Below are positions 55,065-64,000 of a stretch of 64,000 bases of DNA, one piece after another. The position numbers and the translations under genes were made by a program. The DNA lies in NCBI GenBank assembly GCA_012656075.1, contig JAAKBF010000300.1, positions 124,001 through 188,000 of the forward strand, written 5' to 3'. Each line of letters starts with the position of its first letter. Position 1 is the first letter of the stretch. A model generated the notes under the pieces. It saw only the letters and a list, made by a program, of their open reading frames with translations, was not told the origin of the DNA and did not search any database. Origin of the DNA: Phytophthora hibernalis (Eukaryota > Oomycota > Peronosporomycetes > Peronosporales > Peronosporaceae).

Positions 55065-56546
55065 TCAAGTGAGGGCTGGATCGCACCGGAAAAGTTTAGC
55101 TACTTCGTGTGTCCTTGATTGAGCTGCCGAGTTAATGTAATCGCGCACGCCACTACAGTACTGTAGTCTGTTAGACGTTCGCCAGGGACATGGGCGCGAC
55201 ACCTTGGGCGCCTGACCTACCAATTTAACCATGATCGCGCTCATGTTGTATCCAAGCAGCGAGTTTAAAATAAACACTGTAAGCGAGAAGGCAACGCCAC
55301 AAGCAAACAAATCGAGTGATCTAAGGTCCGCCTAGCTGCGACCAGGCAATGTGTTGAACCGGTCCAAATCGTTCGTACGTGCAGGCATTTCGCCTGAATG
55401 TTCGCCTATCCTACACTTTCGACTGCAACAAGCGATTTCAGGGAACCCAGCCGAGCTTGCATCGCTTCAAGCTTGGCCCTGGGGCTTGTCGACACATGTT
55501 AACAAGCGCGTTATCTCCGACAACTTTACCATTGCTAGCCTTCTTGTCCAAAGCAGTACGCTTCGCTCATTTTCCCGGTCGCTAGCGACAACAATTATGT
55601 ATCATCAAAACTGCAATGCTTTGTCATTGGTGATGATGAACTCGGCTTTATTAAAATCACATGCGGGTATTAAATACATGTACCTATTAATACGTTCGCT
55701 TAGTCGCTTAGTCGACATCGCGTTCGTGTCGCCCAAACGCACCCTAAAGAACACCTGAACAGACGATCCTCTAGACAGTGATATCCTGGAAAGTTCACTT
55801 CACGGATGGACTCGGAAGGAGCTCAAACCTTTCGTGGCAGATTGTAATACAAAAGCTGGAATATCATTATTCAAAGGTCCTTAACTATGGAAATTATCCT
55901 TTCACCCCAAAACGGGACTAATGTTGGTGGTCATACTTATTAATACATGTAACCTGGTAACCGCGGTACAATATAATTATCCCATAATAGTCGGAGAAAT
56001 GAACGAAGAAATTCCGCAGCGAACGAGTGTGGGTCGGACCTTGGTCGTGTTACGTATACAGCCTCGCGTCAGGCATCGATGCTAATAAGTAAATGAAGTT
56101 TGAACGTGCTGTTTTTATAATTAATACTTTCACCAGAAGATTTTCCTCACGAGGAGCAGGAAAGCAAAGCTCAATTTCTCGGTACGTAGGTCCGAAGAAG
56201 CACTCACCAGTGTTGCCTCTACATGTATAACACACCGGATACCTGTACGCCGCACCGCTCACTTGAATTCAACATTTTCCTCTCCGCAGCAGCATATGGG
56301 GACACAAGTTGAGTTAGGTCACAGCTAAGCACCTTCCTTGGTGTTGATGCTTTGCTTGAAGCACGCACCCTACGCGATTCATTTGACGGCGTTCTATCGA
56401 GGCTATAGCCAAGGTTGTGGGGATACATGTACTTCGTAACTTGAAAAGACATCTGAACTTTTACATTGATTTCATCTGGTTGGCCTTCAATCGACCACGA
56501 AAATTCTCTAATTCACTACCACTAGACAAGGAGCACCGTTCAGTCA
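55065..56546. other. Spacer PG6-PG7
   Basis: No gene recognised; short frames only. TACATGTA occurs at 55675, 55944, 56220 and 56424, with nearby TATTAATAC-like palindromes. Confidence 0.5.
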
Positions 56547-57716
56547 TTACAGGGCAATGCTGTTGGGCAGGCCAGCCAGCTTACCCTTGACCGAAGCACT
56601 AACCGTTACACCGGAGAAGTCCCATCCGGACACCACCTTCGAGTTTGCCACGATGTCGTACAAGTTCGTGGCCGTACCCGACAGACCCGAGACGGTCACA
56701 CCAGAGATCGTCACCTGACTGGTAGGCGAGCCCGTGTAGCCGCCCTTTGATTTGCTGTAGTCCGAGTGCATGACGATGGCGTTCTTCACGTTCGAGAGCT
56801 CGTTGTTCAGGTACTTCACGTTAGAAACCAGGCCCTTCAGTCCGATGATAGTCTTGATACGGATACCGTTGTCGCTGTTTTCAATCGTGTTACCCTGAAC
56901 GGTGAGACCCTGGACAGTGGTAGACTGGTCGACAGCGTCGCCGCCTAACGAACCAATGGAAATACCGTGGCCGCCGCAGCAGTAGTTGTTGCTGAAGACG
57001 GTGTTGGTGCTCGACTGCATGGCGAGGCAGTCATCCTGGTTGTAGATCTTGTTGCCCGTGATCGTGATGTGGTCGTTCTTGGTCAGGTCAAAGCCGTCCG
57101 TGTTCTTGGCGAGTCCATTACCGGCGCTAGAGTCGATCGTTAGACCGGTGAGGGTCGTGTCCTTGCATGTCACGATGCTGAACGTGCGGAACGGCATATT
57201 CTTGATGGTGAATCCAGATACCGTTTAACTGATGACGTTCTGCAGCTTGAAGAAGACCGGACGAGTGATCGACTGACCCTGGTTCCAGTACCAAGCTCCC
57301 TGGCCGTCAAGGATACCGGAACCCTTCACCGTGAGGTCACTACCGCTCACGCGTACGAGAGGACCAACCCACTTCTGTGTTCCGAAGGTGGTGATTCCCT
57401 TGAACTCGATGGTGGCACCCGTCTTGGCAAGACTCAGGTCGAGCGTGACGCCGGCCGGGACAATCAGCGAGTCGACCGTAATGGTACTGCAGGACGAGAT
57501 GTCGGTTCCCTTCTTGTACGTGCCAGTGAGGTTGCAGCCTTTACCACTGGTAGTGGTGGTGGTCTGCTGTGTCTGTTGCTGCGTCTGTTGCACTTGTTCT
57601 TGAGGCTGCGGAGTCTTCTTGCTCTTACCCATGGATTCTTGACGGAGCATGGGCGAGCCGTTGGCGGTAGCAGCGAGGAGCGCGAAGGCAGCGAGCGCGG
57701 CGGAGATGAACTTCAT
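56547..57716 (-). pseudogene. Polygalacturonase PG7 (GH28), one nonsense codon
   Basis: The ATG at 57714-57716 opens a signal peptide (MKFISAALAAFALLAATANG). An unusual Lys/Gln/Thr-rich linker of about 30 residues (KSKKTPQPQEQVQQTQQQ...) lies before the catalytic domain. The frame is open except for a TAA at 57225-57227, in NVIS*TVSGF where PG6 has Ser (a TCA-to-TAA change would suffice). Downstream it stays open to 56547 with NTDGFD, QDDC, GGHGISIGS and RIK. The C-terminus (KGKLAGLPNSIAL) lacks the last two cysteines of the other copies. A single substitution has inactivated an otherwise complete gene; readthrough of a TAA is unlikely. Confidence 0.88.
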
Positions 57717-57772
57717 AGTTGGAAGTGTCTTGTGGTATCTCGGTGGTCTTTTGGTGGAGGTGCTTGACCCGA

Positions 57773-57790
57773 GGCAAATTGGGAAGTGAG
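57773..57790 (-). promoter_or_regulatory. Initiator-like element of PG7
   Basis: CTCACTTCCCAATTTGCC on the minus strand, 56 nt before the ATG; the best match in the cluster to the TCAYT..CAATTT consensus. Confidence 0.55.
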
Positions 57791-59254
57791 ATCAATGATT
57801 CCGCTCGATTGAGTGTCCCCTTCATCTAAGGTGTAAACGGCCACTCTGAGAAGGGGACTGTTTGTTCGCAGTGCTGTTCGAATGGTTCGTGTGTTGCTAT
57901 TCTAGCTCTGCCGCGGCAGATCTAGTAGGGTCAAGCATCTGGTGAGAGTGCGCTCTCTCTGACAGCGCACCCTTCCAGATGGCTCGAACGATGCAGGGTG
58001 CCCGGTTCGATCGGACACCGAATGCCGGGTTCTGGGCAAGTGGTCGGGGCATTGACACACGAAGTTGACCAGCACGCCACGAACCGGCAAATCGAGGCGA
58101 TTGATGGTCCGACTCAAGAGCAGCGGTACGCTGTGATGTCAACTTGTCAGCTTGTGGTCGCAGCAAGTGTTTTTGACGAATGCTCTGGCTGAGAACAATC
58201 TTGCTCCATGATTTGCAACGACAGGTTGTTGCCTCTCTGTGCCGTCAAGCAACCAGGCGACATTCGCAACTGCACGGCCAACGTTGCTAGGAGTTCCAAC
58301 TTGGCACGTTCAGTCTGTATGTTTCAGATCTCAGCTTCCTCCGTTTCCAAACAGATAACGACAATTCCCTGCTGCGGGGTGGCATATTTATTCTAGCCGC
58401 GACGCCAAAACGAGGTTCAACCTTCCGACGCGCACGAGCTTTGTGTCGGCTATGCACTGACATCCGCCAAGCATAAAACACCAATGCGGACTTCTGCTGT
58501 CTGCACGACTAACCATGTGGGGTTGCAATTTCACGAAATCTGCACGAGTGACTCGGCATCTACTGCCATCGGATTATCAGGAACCAGGCGTCAGTGACCA
58601 TCAACGACGAGTGGGGAGCCCGCATGACCTTGAGTCAAGGCTTGACCGCCAAATTGACAGACTGCGGGTCGGAGCCACGAGCACCTGTTCGAGTTTGCTG
58701 TACATGCTGGAGTGGTCGAATGGATTTGATTTGGGATCGTCCTCCGTCAGCCTTGGGATCCCATCGTACTTAGTTGAATGCAACTTCAACTTGAGCAGCG
58801 ATCTTCCTGTCGACGAAAGTTGTATGATCACATGTACTGTACTTCGTGTCGAGCACGATATAGCTGAAGATGAAGACGATGAGAGATGAAGGAGGCAACA
58901 TTACGATCCTTACTTACCCCACGGACTTCGTTCACTTTGTCAGCCGTGGATCCTTGAAGTGTATGGGCTTGGTCTGAGTTCCAGGTAATCTACCAACGGC
59001 AAGGTTTACCAATACATCAACAAACTCGCGGTTGTTTATCAGTGGTCGGTGTTACCAAATTGTTTGAATGCCTGCTCGATACGACACCTCTAAACTATGA
59101 TTTCGATGTTTGAGTACAGTAGAAAATAATCTTCTCTTGAGAAAAAGAGGTGCTTTTATGGTGATGCTTGACGCAAGACCTACTGAGGCGATTCAAAGCA
59201 AGATCAAGATAAGATCACATCGAGTTTATTTTGTTGGTTTCATGCCCTCACTCT
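57791..59254. other. Spacer PG7-PG8
   Basis: No gene assigned. A 124-codon plus-strand frame (58515-58889), ending in an acidic HDIAEDEDDER tail, is the only candidate; I recognise no domain in it. Confidence 0.4.
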
Positions 59255-60421
59255 CTATCGGTCTAATATCGACCATGGAGGTACCAACCTTACATGACAA
59301 GGAAATTGAGACCCCAAGTCTAGATGCTGACTGGGGCGCCGTTCACCGTGCCCTTCGCAACTGCTTTCACTTGAATGCCTGCATGCAGACACCGCCTTCG
59401 GATTCACGACAATGTCGTACAGGTTAGTGGCCGTGCCCGTGAGACCCGACACGGTCACACCCGTGATTTGCGCTTGACTGGTGGCCGCACCCGTATAACC
59501 GCCCTTCGACTTGCTATAGTCGGAGTGCACGACGATGGCGTTCCTCACATTGGAGAGCTGGTTGTCGATGAACTTCACGTTTGACACTAGACCCTTGAGC
59601 CCAATGATGGTCTTGATACGGAGGCCGTTGTCACTGTTTTCGATATGGTTGCCCTGAACTGTGAGGCCCTGAACCGTGGTCGTCCGATCTACCGTGTTAC
59701 CACCCAGCGACCCCACCGAGATACCGTGACTTCCGTGGCAATAATTGTTACTGAAGATGGTGTTCGTACTCGACTGCATCGCAAGACAGTCGTCCTGGTT
59801 GTAAACCTTGTTACCGGTGATGGTGATGTGGTCGTTGCAACTCAGATCGAATCCGTCCGTGTTTGTCGCGATGCCATTGCCAGCACTGGAGTCTAGCGTG
59901 AGGCCGCTGATTGTAGTGTAGACGGAGTCCACGATGCTGAAGGTGCGGTAAGGGGAATTCATAATGATGAAACCGGACACCGTCGATGAGATGACCTTGT
60001 GCATTCGGAAGAACACAGGGCGGGTAATATGCTGCCCCTGCTTCCAGTACCAGGCACCTTGGCCATCCAGCTTGCCGTTACCCTTAACTGTGAGACTGGT
60101 GCCACTAAGCCACACGAGCGGGCTATCCCACTTCTGCGTACCGAAGGTCGTGGTACCCGTGAATTGGATTGTGGCGCCATTCTTGGCTCTGCTCAAGTCC
60201 AGAGTCACACCAGCAGGCACACTCAGCGATCCGATCGTGATGGCTGTGCAGGACGAGATGTCTGTCCCCTTCTTGTATGTTACGGTGAGGTTGCACGTGC
60301 TCAAAACACTGCTCTGCTGCACTTGGTTAGCGCCTTCAGCTTTCATGCGCAGCATGGGCGAGCCATTGACTGTAGCAGTGAGGAAGGCAAAGGCGGCGAA
60401 CGCGGTCAAAAGCAGCTTCAT
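59255..60421 (-). CDS. Polygalacturonase PG8 (GH28) with frameshifted C-terminus
   Basis: A 388-codon open frame: signal peptide MKLLLTAFAAFAFLTATVNG, a longer propeptide (MKAEGANQVQQSSVLST), then the beta-helix with NTDGFD, QDDC, GSHGISVGS and RIK all present. At VVNPKAVS (about 59395) the frame departs from its relatives and adds about 50 unrelated residues (ACRHSSESS...). The expected ending is still legible in another frame (QVKAVAKGTVNGAPVSI, stop at 59320-59322). A small deletion has thus replaced the last beta strand and terminal cysteines. Whether the enzyme still folds is uncertain; the active site itself is untouched. Confidence 0.85.
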   Translation of the reverse strand: MKLLLTAFAAFAFLTATVNGSPMLRMKAEGANQVQQSSVLSTCNLTVTYKKGTDISSCTAITIGSLSVPAGVTLDLSRAKNGATIQFTGTTTFGTQKWDSPLVWLSGTSLTVKGNGKLDGQGAWYWKQGQHITRPVFFRMHKVISSTVSGFIIMNSPYRTFSIVDSVYTTISGLTLDSSAGNGIATNTDGFDLSCNDHITITGNKVYNQDDCLAMQSSTNTIFSNNYCHGSHGISVGSLGGNTVDRTTTVQGLTVQGNHIENSDNGLRIKTIIGLKGLVSNVKFIDNQLSNVRNAIVVHSDYSKSKGGYTGAATSQAQITGVTVSGLTGTATNLYDIVVNPKAVSACRHSSESSCEGHGERRPSQHLDLGSQFPCHVRLVPPWSILDR

Positions 60422-60468
60422 AGATACAGTAGAAGCTGCAGGTTACGGTAGTCGGTGGCTGTGCCAGT

Positions 60469-60488
60469 GGAAGCAAATTGAAGAGTTA
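60469..60488 (-). promoter_or_regulatory. Initiator-like element of PG8
   Basis: TAACTCTTCAATTTGCTTCC on the minus strand, about 48 nt before the ATG. Confidence 0.4.
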
Positions 60489-61065
60489 GGTTTTCGATCG
60501 AGTGGTGCTGAATGGGCTGCGTCTGAGCGTGGCTCCTCGGTTCATGAACGTTGAGTTGAGTCAGGTTCAAACTGCACGTGTGCTGTTCGAACGGAGTGTT
60601 CTGCCTCAGGACTAAAAGAAGACGACCATACGAACCGTATGCAAAAACTTCGACAAGACCATGATCTCTTTTGAGCTTTGGGTGTTTCTGCAACACGGCG
60701 TTGATAGCTGTTGTGTTGCTCATGCTGAGTTTTAGGCGTGCTGGGGTGTCTACTGTACCCGATTCGTGCCGTTTGCGTGTTTAGTTCAGTCGGGGTCAGT
60801 AGTCAGGATAAAGAACGGACAGATATTCAAACTGAATAAAAGCAACAAATTGTTGTCTACACCTTTTCAACTACAAAATGGCAAAAGAAAATTCAATACA
60901 TCATAAGGTAAAATCAAAATGACGTGAATAGAGAAGTGACTGACGCACGTTTTTATATTTTGCATACGCGCACTTCTGGCTCGTCCGCCTCCTGAATTGC
61001 TCCATCATGGGACTTAATGGTGTGAAACGAGCCTATGTGGCAAGATACGTGGCTATAGCTTTGTA

Positions 61066-62558
61066 CACCATTTCCCACCCTACTTGCAAGTTTTACAAAC
61101 CAAGCTGCAAAGTGATAAAACCGGGTCACTTCAAGTGAACAAAATTGGTGCATTTTTCATGTTTTGCAAAATGGATGGGTACACTTTTCAGGCAAACTGC
61201 AAACTCCCTCGCACCAGTCATTTTGGCGCGAACTCAAGGCGCATGCCGCGCGAATTGCCCCGCGAGAGCTCCCGCTTTCCACACAATGCACTCAGTCCCG
61301 CAAATGCCGAGCTCCACGCCACCCCCAAGACCAGCGTTTCCTTCGAGCGGGCCCAAGCAAAGGTTCGCGTCGTTCGCGCCTTCCAAGAAGGCAAGGACTG
61401 GAGAGGGGTGGCCACCGCCAACGACGTCAACTACCACACTGCTCGCCGAGCCGTCCTCGCTGCCGGTGCGGAACCCAAGCAGCGCGGCGGCTTACGCCCT
61501 TCTTCAGTCAAAATGACGGTGGAGGTCATGAGCAAGCTCGAGGAGCTGATCGACGAGGATTGCCGCATGACACTGGAGCAGCTACGCGACCGTTTCTACT
61601 CCGACCTTGGCGTCGATGTCAGCGTGGCGTCAGTGCATCGCACGCTCCAGGGCATGCTTTACTCGTCGAAGCGCCTGCGCATCGAGAAGGAGCCGATGAA
61701 CTCAAGCGTCAACAAGGAGAAGCGCAAGGCCTTTGTCGCAGAGTTGAAGAAGCACATCAAGAAGGGTAACATGGTGGTGTTTCAAGACGAGACTAACTTC
61801 AATTTATATTTATCTAGAAATGAAGGTTGGTCGCGCATTGGAGACAGCGCTGTAGTCCAGCTGCCGCAGTCAAAAGGCAGCAACCTGCACGTCCAAGGCG
61901 GCGTCTCAAGCGGGTCCGGGTTGGTACTACTGCAGACTCATGAGGGCTCTGTCAAGAAGCAAGAGAATGCGCGCTTCATGGCGGATCTTTTCGTCGCTGC
62001 TCTCCGATCGGAGGAGTACGAGGAGCTGCAGCCAGCCAAGGTAGTGATCGTGACTGACAACGCGCCTGCATACAGCGAGGTGGAGAGGCTGGAGCGCGAG
62101 TTCCTGGCCGCGGATGGCATCGTGAACCTGAACAAGTTCGTCGTCCTGCGCCTAGGCCCCTACAGTCCGATGCTGAACCCCATCGAGGGGTGCTGGAACT
62201 CGCTTAAAGCCAAGATGCGTAGGTTCATGGCCGAGAGAAATCAAGAGTTTTTGGTGCGTGGTGAATATGCCACGTTCACGGAGCACCGCATGCAGTTGAT
62301 GAAGGAGGCAGTGGAGTTTGGCAAGACGGTGATTACTGCACGACTTGTGTGGCGTTATGAGAGACACTGCCTGCGTCATTGCTTCGCAGCAGAGAAGGGA
62401 GACGACATGAAGCTGGGCGCGTAGTCTAGCTTTGGAGTTTGCTTGAAAAGTGTACCCATCCATTTTGCAAAACGTGAAAAATGCACTTTTGCGCTAGTAC
62501 CCAAAATCCCATTTTGCAGCTTGATTTGAAAATTTTGAGACTTGGGTGGGAAATGGTG
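61066..62558 (+). mobile_element. Tc1/mariner transposon, apparently complete
   Basis: Long inverted repeats of about 130 bp (left 61066-61200, right 62430-62558; termini CACCATTTCCCACC) flanked by TA (61064-61065 and 62559-62560). It contains one uninterrupted transposase gene. Confidence 0.85.
61243..62424 (+). CDS. Tc1/mariner-type transposase, intact ORF
   Basis: Cut-and-paste DDE transposase. The frame is open through the left inverted repeat (from 61084), but the ATG at 61243 is the first one past the repeat and is preferred (393 residues). An N-terminal helix-turn-helix region (AQAKVRVVRAFQEGKDW...NYHTARRAVL) is followed by a second (TLEQLRDRFYSDLGVDVSVASVHRTL). The catalytic triad is visible: VFQDETNF, VTDNAPAYS and PYSPMLNPIEGCWNSLK (D, D, E). 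No stops or frame changes are seen and both ends of the element are present, so activity is possible. In-frame ATGs at 61159 and 61171 lie inside the inverted repeat and are alternatives. Confidence 0.88.
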   Translation: MPRELPRESSRFPHNALSPANAELHATPKTSVSFERAQAKVRVVRAFQEGKDWRGVATANDVNYHTARRAVLAAGAEPKQRGGLRPSSVKMTVEVMSKLEELIDEDCRMTLEQLRDRFYSDLGVDVSVASVHRTLQGMLYSSKRLRIEKEPMNSSVNKEKRKAFVAELKKHIKKGNMVVFQDETNFNLYLSRNEGWSRIGDSAVVQLPQSKGSNLHVQGGVSSGSGLVLLQTHEGSVKKQENARFMADLFVAALRSEEYEELQPAKVVIVTDNAPAYSEVERLEREFLAADGIVNLNKFVVLRLGPYSPMLNPIEGCWNSLKAKMRRFMAERNQEFLVRGEYATFTEHRMQLMKEAVEFGKTVITARLVWRYERHCLRHCFAAEKGDDMKLGA

Positions 62559-62596
62559 TAGAAGAGAAACCGGCCGCCTTCATCAAGCGTTCCTTA

Positions 62597-63436
62597 GGGC
62601 CGTTCTTAAATTCCCGCTCCCACGTCCCGGGACCATATACTGCATTCTGATTGGCTCAGACATTCAGTGAGACAGGGTCGAATCTCCCGAGCCCGTCCCG
62701 CTCCCGAGTTTATTTCGCGTCGCCGGGAGCGGGACGAGTGGCGGAAACTGCCCAAGCAGGGTACATGAAGTTGGCAATGGAGGAGCTCAACCGCGCTGAA
62801 GGCGCGATGGCGACGTACACGACGCGGGAAGCCAACGCTCTGCGGACAGAATGTCGACGGATTAAAGCTACCCCTGCCTCGCTCAACAAAGTACGCTCTC
62901 CGAGCCTCTCTCGTTGTATTGGAAACCATCAAAGCAACACGCGTGGTCCAAGATCCTTTCCAGCAGGGAACCGCTGATCGCAAGACGGTTGATTGTATGT
63001 TTAGACTCTAAATGTACTGTTTTCTGACATGTACGCGAGCGTCTTTCAAGGTGCGAACTTGCTAGTCGTGAAGCGCTGGATACCTGGGCCACCGGAAGCA
63101 ACTCAATCATGTGGCAGGATGTTACAAGTGATTACAACGATGAAGATAATGAGAGCTTTAATGCTCTATTATACCTGAAGCTCGCCAGCTCCGTGTACTC
63201 ACCTGCTCCGCGTACTCACCTGTGGCATGCTCGCAACGCATAAGGAGTTGCTTGGACATTGTGTCGTAACCGTGAATGATGGGTGGTGGCAAATTTACGG
63301 TAATTTTAAGAAACAGTGTAGGTTAATGACATTTGATAAGATTATGTTCGATACATAATTCCCGGACGTTCGTTCTTATTTTGGTAAATTGGGACCAACT
63401 TTTCGCGGAGTCGTCCCGGGAACTTAAGAACGGCCC
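62597..63436. mobile_element. PIF/Harbinger-type MITE (840 bp)
   Basis: Terminal repeats GGGCCGTTCTTAAATTCCCG and (inverted) GGGCCGTTCTTAAGTTCCCG, flanked by the TTA target duplication (62594-62596 and 63437-63439). An internal frame (62651-62977, EELNRAEGAMATYTTREANAL) may be a relic of the accessory protein; there is no transposase. Confidence 0.8.
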
Positions 63437-63615
63437 TTAATAAACAGTTCTGGCGCGAGCACAAAGGGTACATTTTTATTTAAAATATCTGCAGTATATA
63501 ATTCCCTTTCAAACCCGTTGCTTCTTTAATATCAGATTTGTCACCTTGTGTCATTTTAATTTTACGTTATGACGTATTGAATTTTCTTTTTCCATTTTGA
63601 AGTTGAAAAGGTGTA

Positions 63616-64000
63616 GTAAAAAGCACAAACATTAAAACGTCCCTACATGGTATTGGCACCCCAAAGTTTTTAAACTGGTTTCGCAATGAGACACACAAGG
63701 CAGGGCATCAAATTGATCATCATACAGTGCGCTTCAATCAAATGAAGATAGATAAACCTTTTTTCAGGTGATCGAAGTCCCGTACGTCGAGAGATTAGAA
63801 TCTGAGAAGACACGCTTGTGTTTACATTGAGCTCTGAAACTATTGAGGTTGTCATTGGACGACATCTACATGTATTTCACTCCGGCAATGAAGATGGCAT
63901 GTTGATTCGCAGAGATACGGTCGAGAAGGAGACGTGTACAGTGCATTCCAGTCGGGAGTTCATTACTTATAGGCAGCAATTTTATACATACGAAGGAAAT
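63616..64000. other. Right end of window, no gene seen
   Basis: Short frames only; TACATGTA at 63867. Confidence 0.5.

Larger units (their letters stand above)
60860..63613. mobile_element. Outer TA-flanked element with ~65-bp inverted repeats, hosting two younger elements
   Basis: The left end CACCTTTTCAACTACAAAAT (60860 on) and the reverse complement of the right end CACCTTTTCAACTTCAAAAT (63613 down) match for about 65 bp with a few mismatches. TA flanks both (60858-60859, 63614-63615). Without the insertions at 61066-62558 and 62597-63436 it would be about 420 bp, so it is a MITE that acquired two further transposons. Confidence 0.75.

Noticed and set aside
58515..58889. 124-codon plus-strand frame as a gene
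   Set aside because: Signal, domain and promoter evidence are all missing; the composition is not clearly coding.
1..64000. CRISPR arrays, rRNA, tRNA, prokaryotic operons
   Set aside because: I found no regularly spaced repeats, no rRNA-like blocks and no convincing tRNA cloverleaf; introns and LTR/LINE elements show nuclear eukaryotic DNA.

Overview
The window looks like accessory, transposon-rich nuclear DNA of a plant-pathogenic oomycete, most likely a Phytophthora; I cannot fix the species. The reasons are a cluster of eight secreted GH28 polygalacturonases of the oomycete type, introns of 66-71 nt, initiator-like core promoters (TCAYT..CAATTT type) 25-60 nt upstream of start codons, a decayed RxLR-type effector gene, and a repeat load (Gypsy, Copia, LINE, DIRS-like, hAT, PIF/Harbinger, Tc1/mariner) typical of these genomes. 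I saw no prokaryotic operon structure, CRISPR array, rRNA or tRNA.

Layout. 1-181: 5' end of a secreted acidic protein on the minus strand. 182-3238: no recognisable gene, many TACATGTA palindromes. 3239-5595: ferric-reductase-like flavocytochrome with an unresolved start and one frame break. 5805-27100: transposon graveyard built around one broken copy of an EF-hand/IQ gene. That gene was hit by a hAT/Copia insertion, a Gypsy element and a 5'-truncated LINE that itself carries a complete-looking DIRS-type tyrosine-recombinase retroelement. The two LTRs of the Gypsy insertion, with the same ATCGA target duplication, now lie 16 kb apart in opposite orientation, which implies an inversion. 27100-34130: mostly non-coding, with a 160-bp MITE and the RxLR-type pseudogene. 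34133-38127: the second, better kept copy of the same gene pair (decayed cysteine-containing secreted protein, then the EF-hand/IQ gene on the other strand). 38345-39584: type II membrane glycosyltransferase with one frame break, divergent from the EF-hand gene.

40402-60421: polygalacturonase (pectin-degrading endo-PG) cluster of eight copies, PG1-PG8. Two are in the forward direction with one intron (PG1 broken, PG2 intact). PG3 and PG4 encode identical proteins and sit in a near-perfect 1.5-kb inverted duplication. PG5 (two frameshifts), PG6 (intact), PG7 (one nonsense codon) and PG8 (last ~20 residues replaced by a frameshift) are on the minus strand. A PIF/Harbinger element (44587-46708) and a small MITE interrupt the cluster. 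60860-63613: an outer TA-flanked element carries inside it an intact-ORF Tc1/mariner element and a TTA-flanked Harbinger MITE.

The working genes are therefore the secreted pectinases, the ferric reductase, the EF-hand protein and the glycosyltransferase, several of them visibly decaying. The strongest structural observations are the Gypsy/EF-hand inversion, the split direct repeats of the DIRS-like element, the PG3/PG4 palindrome, and the TACATGTA octamer, which is frequent between genes but absent from the transposon block.
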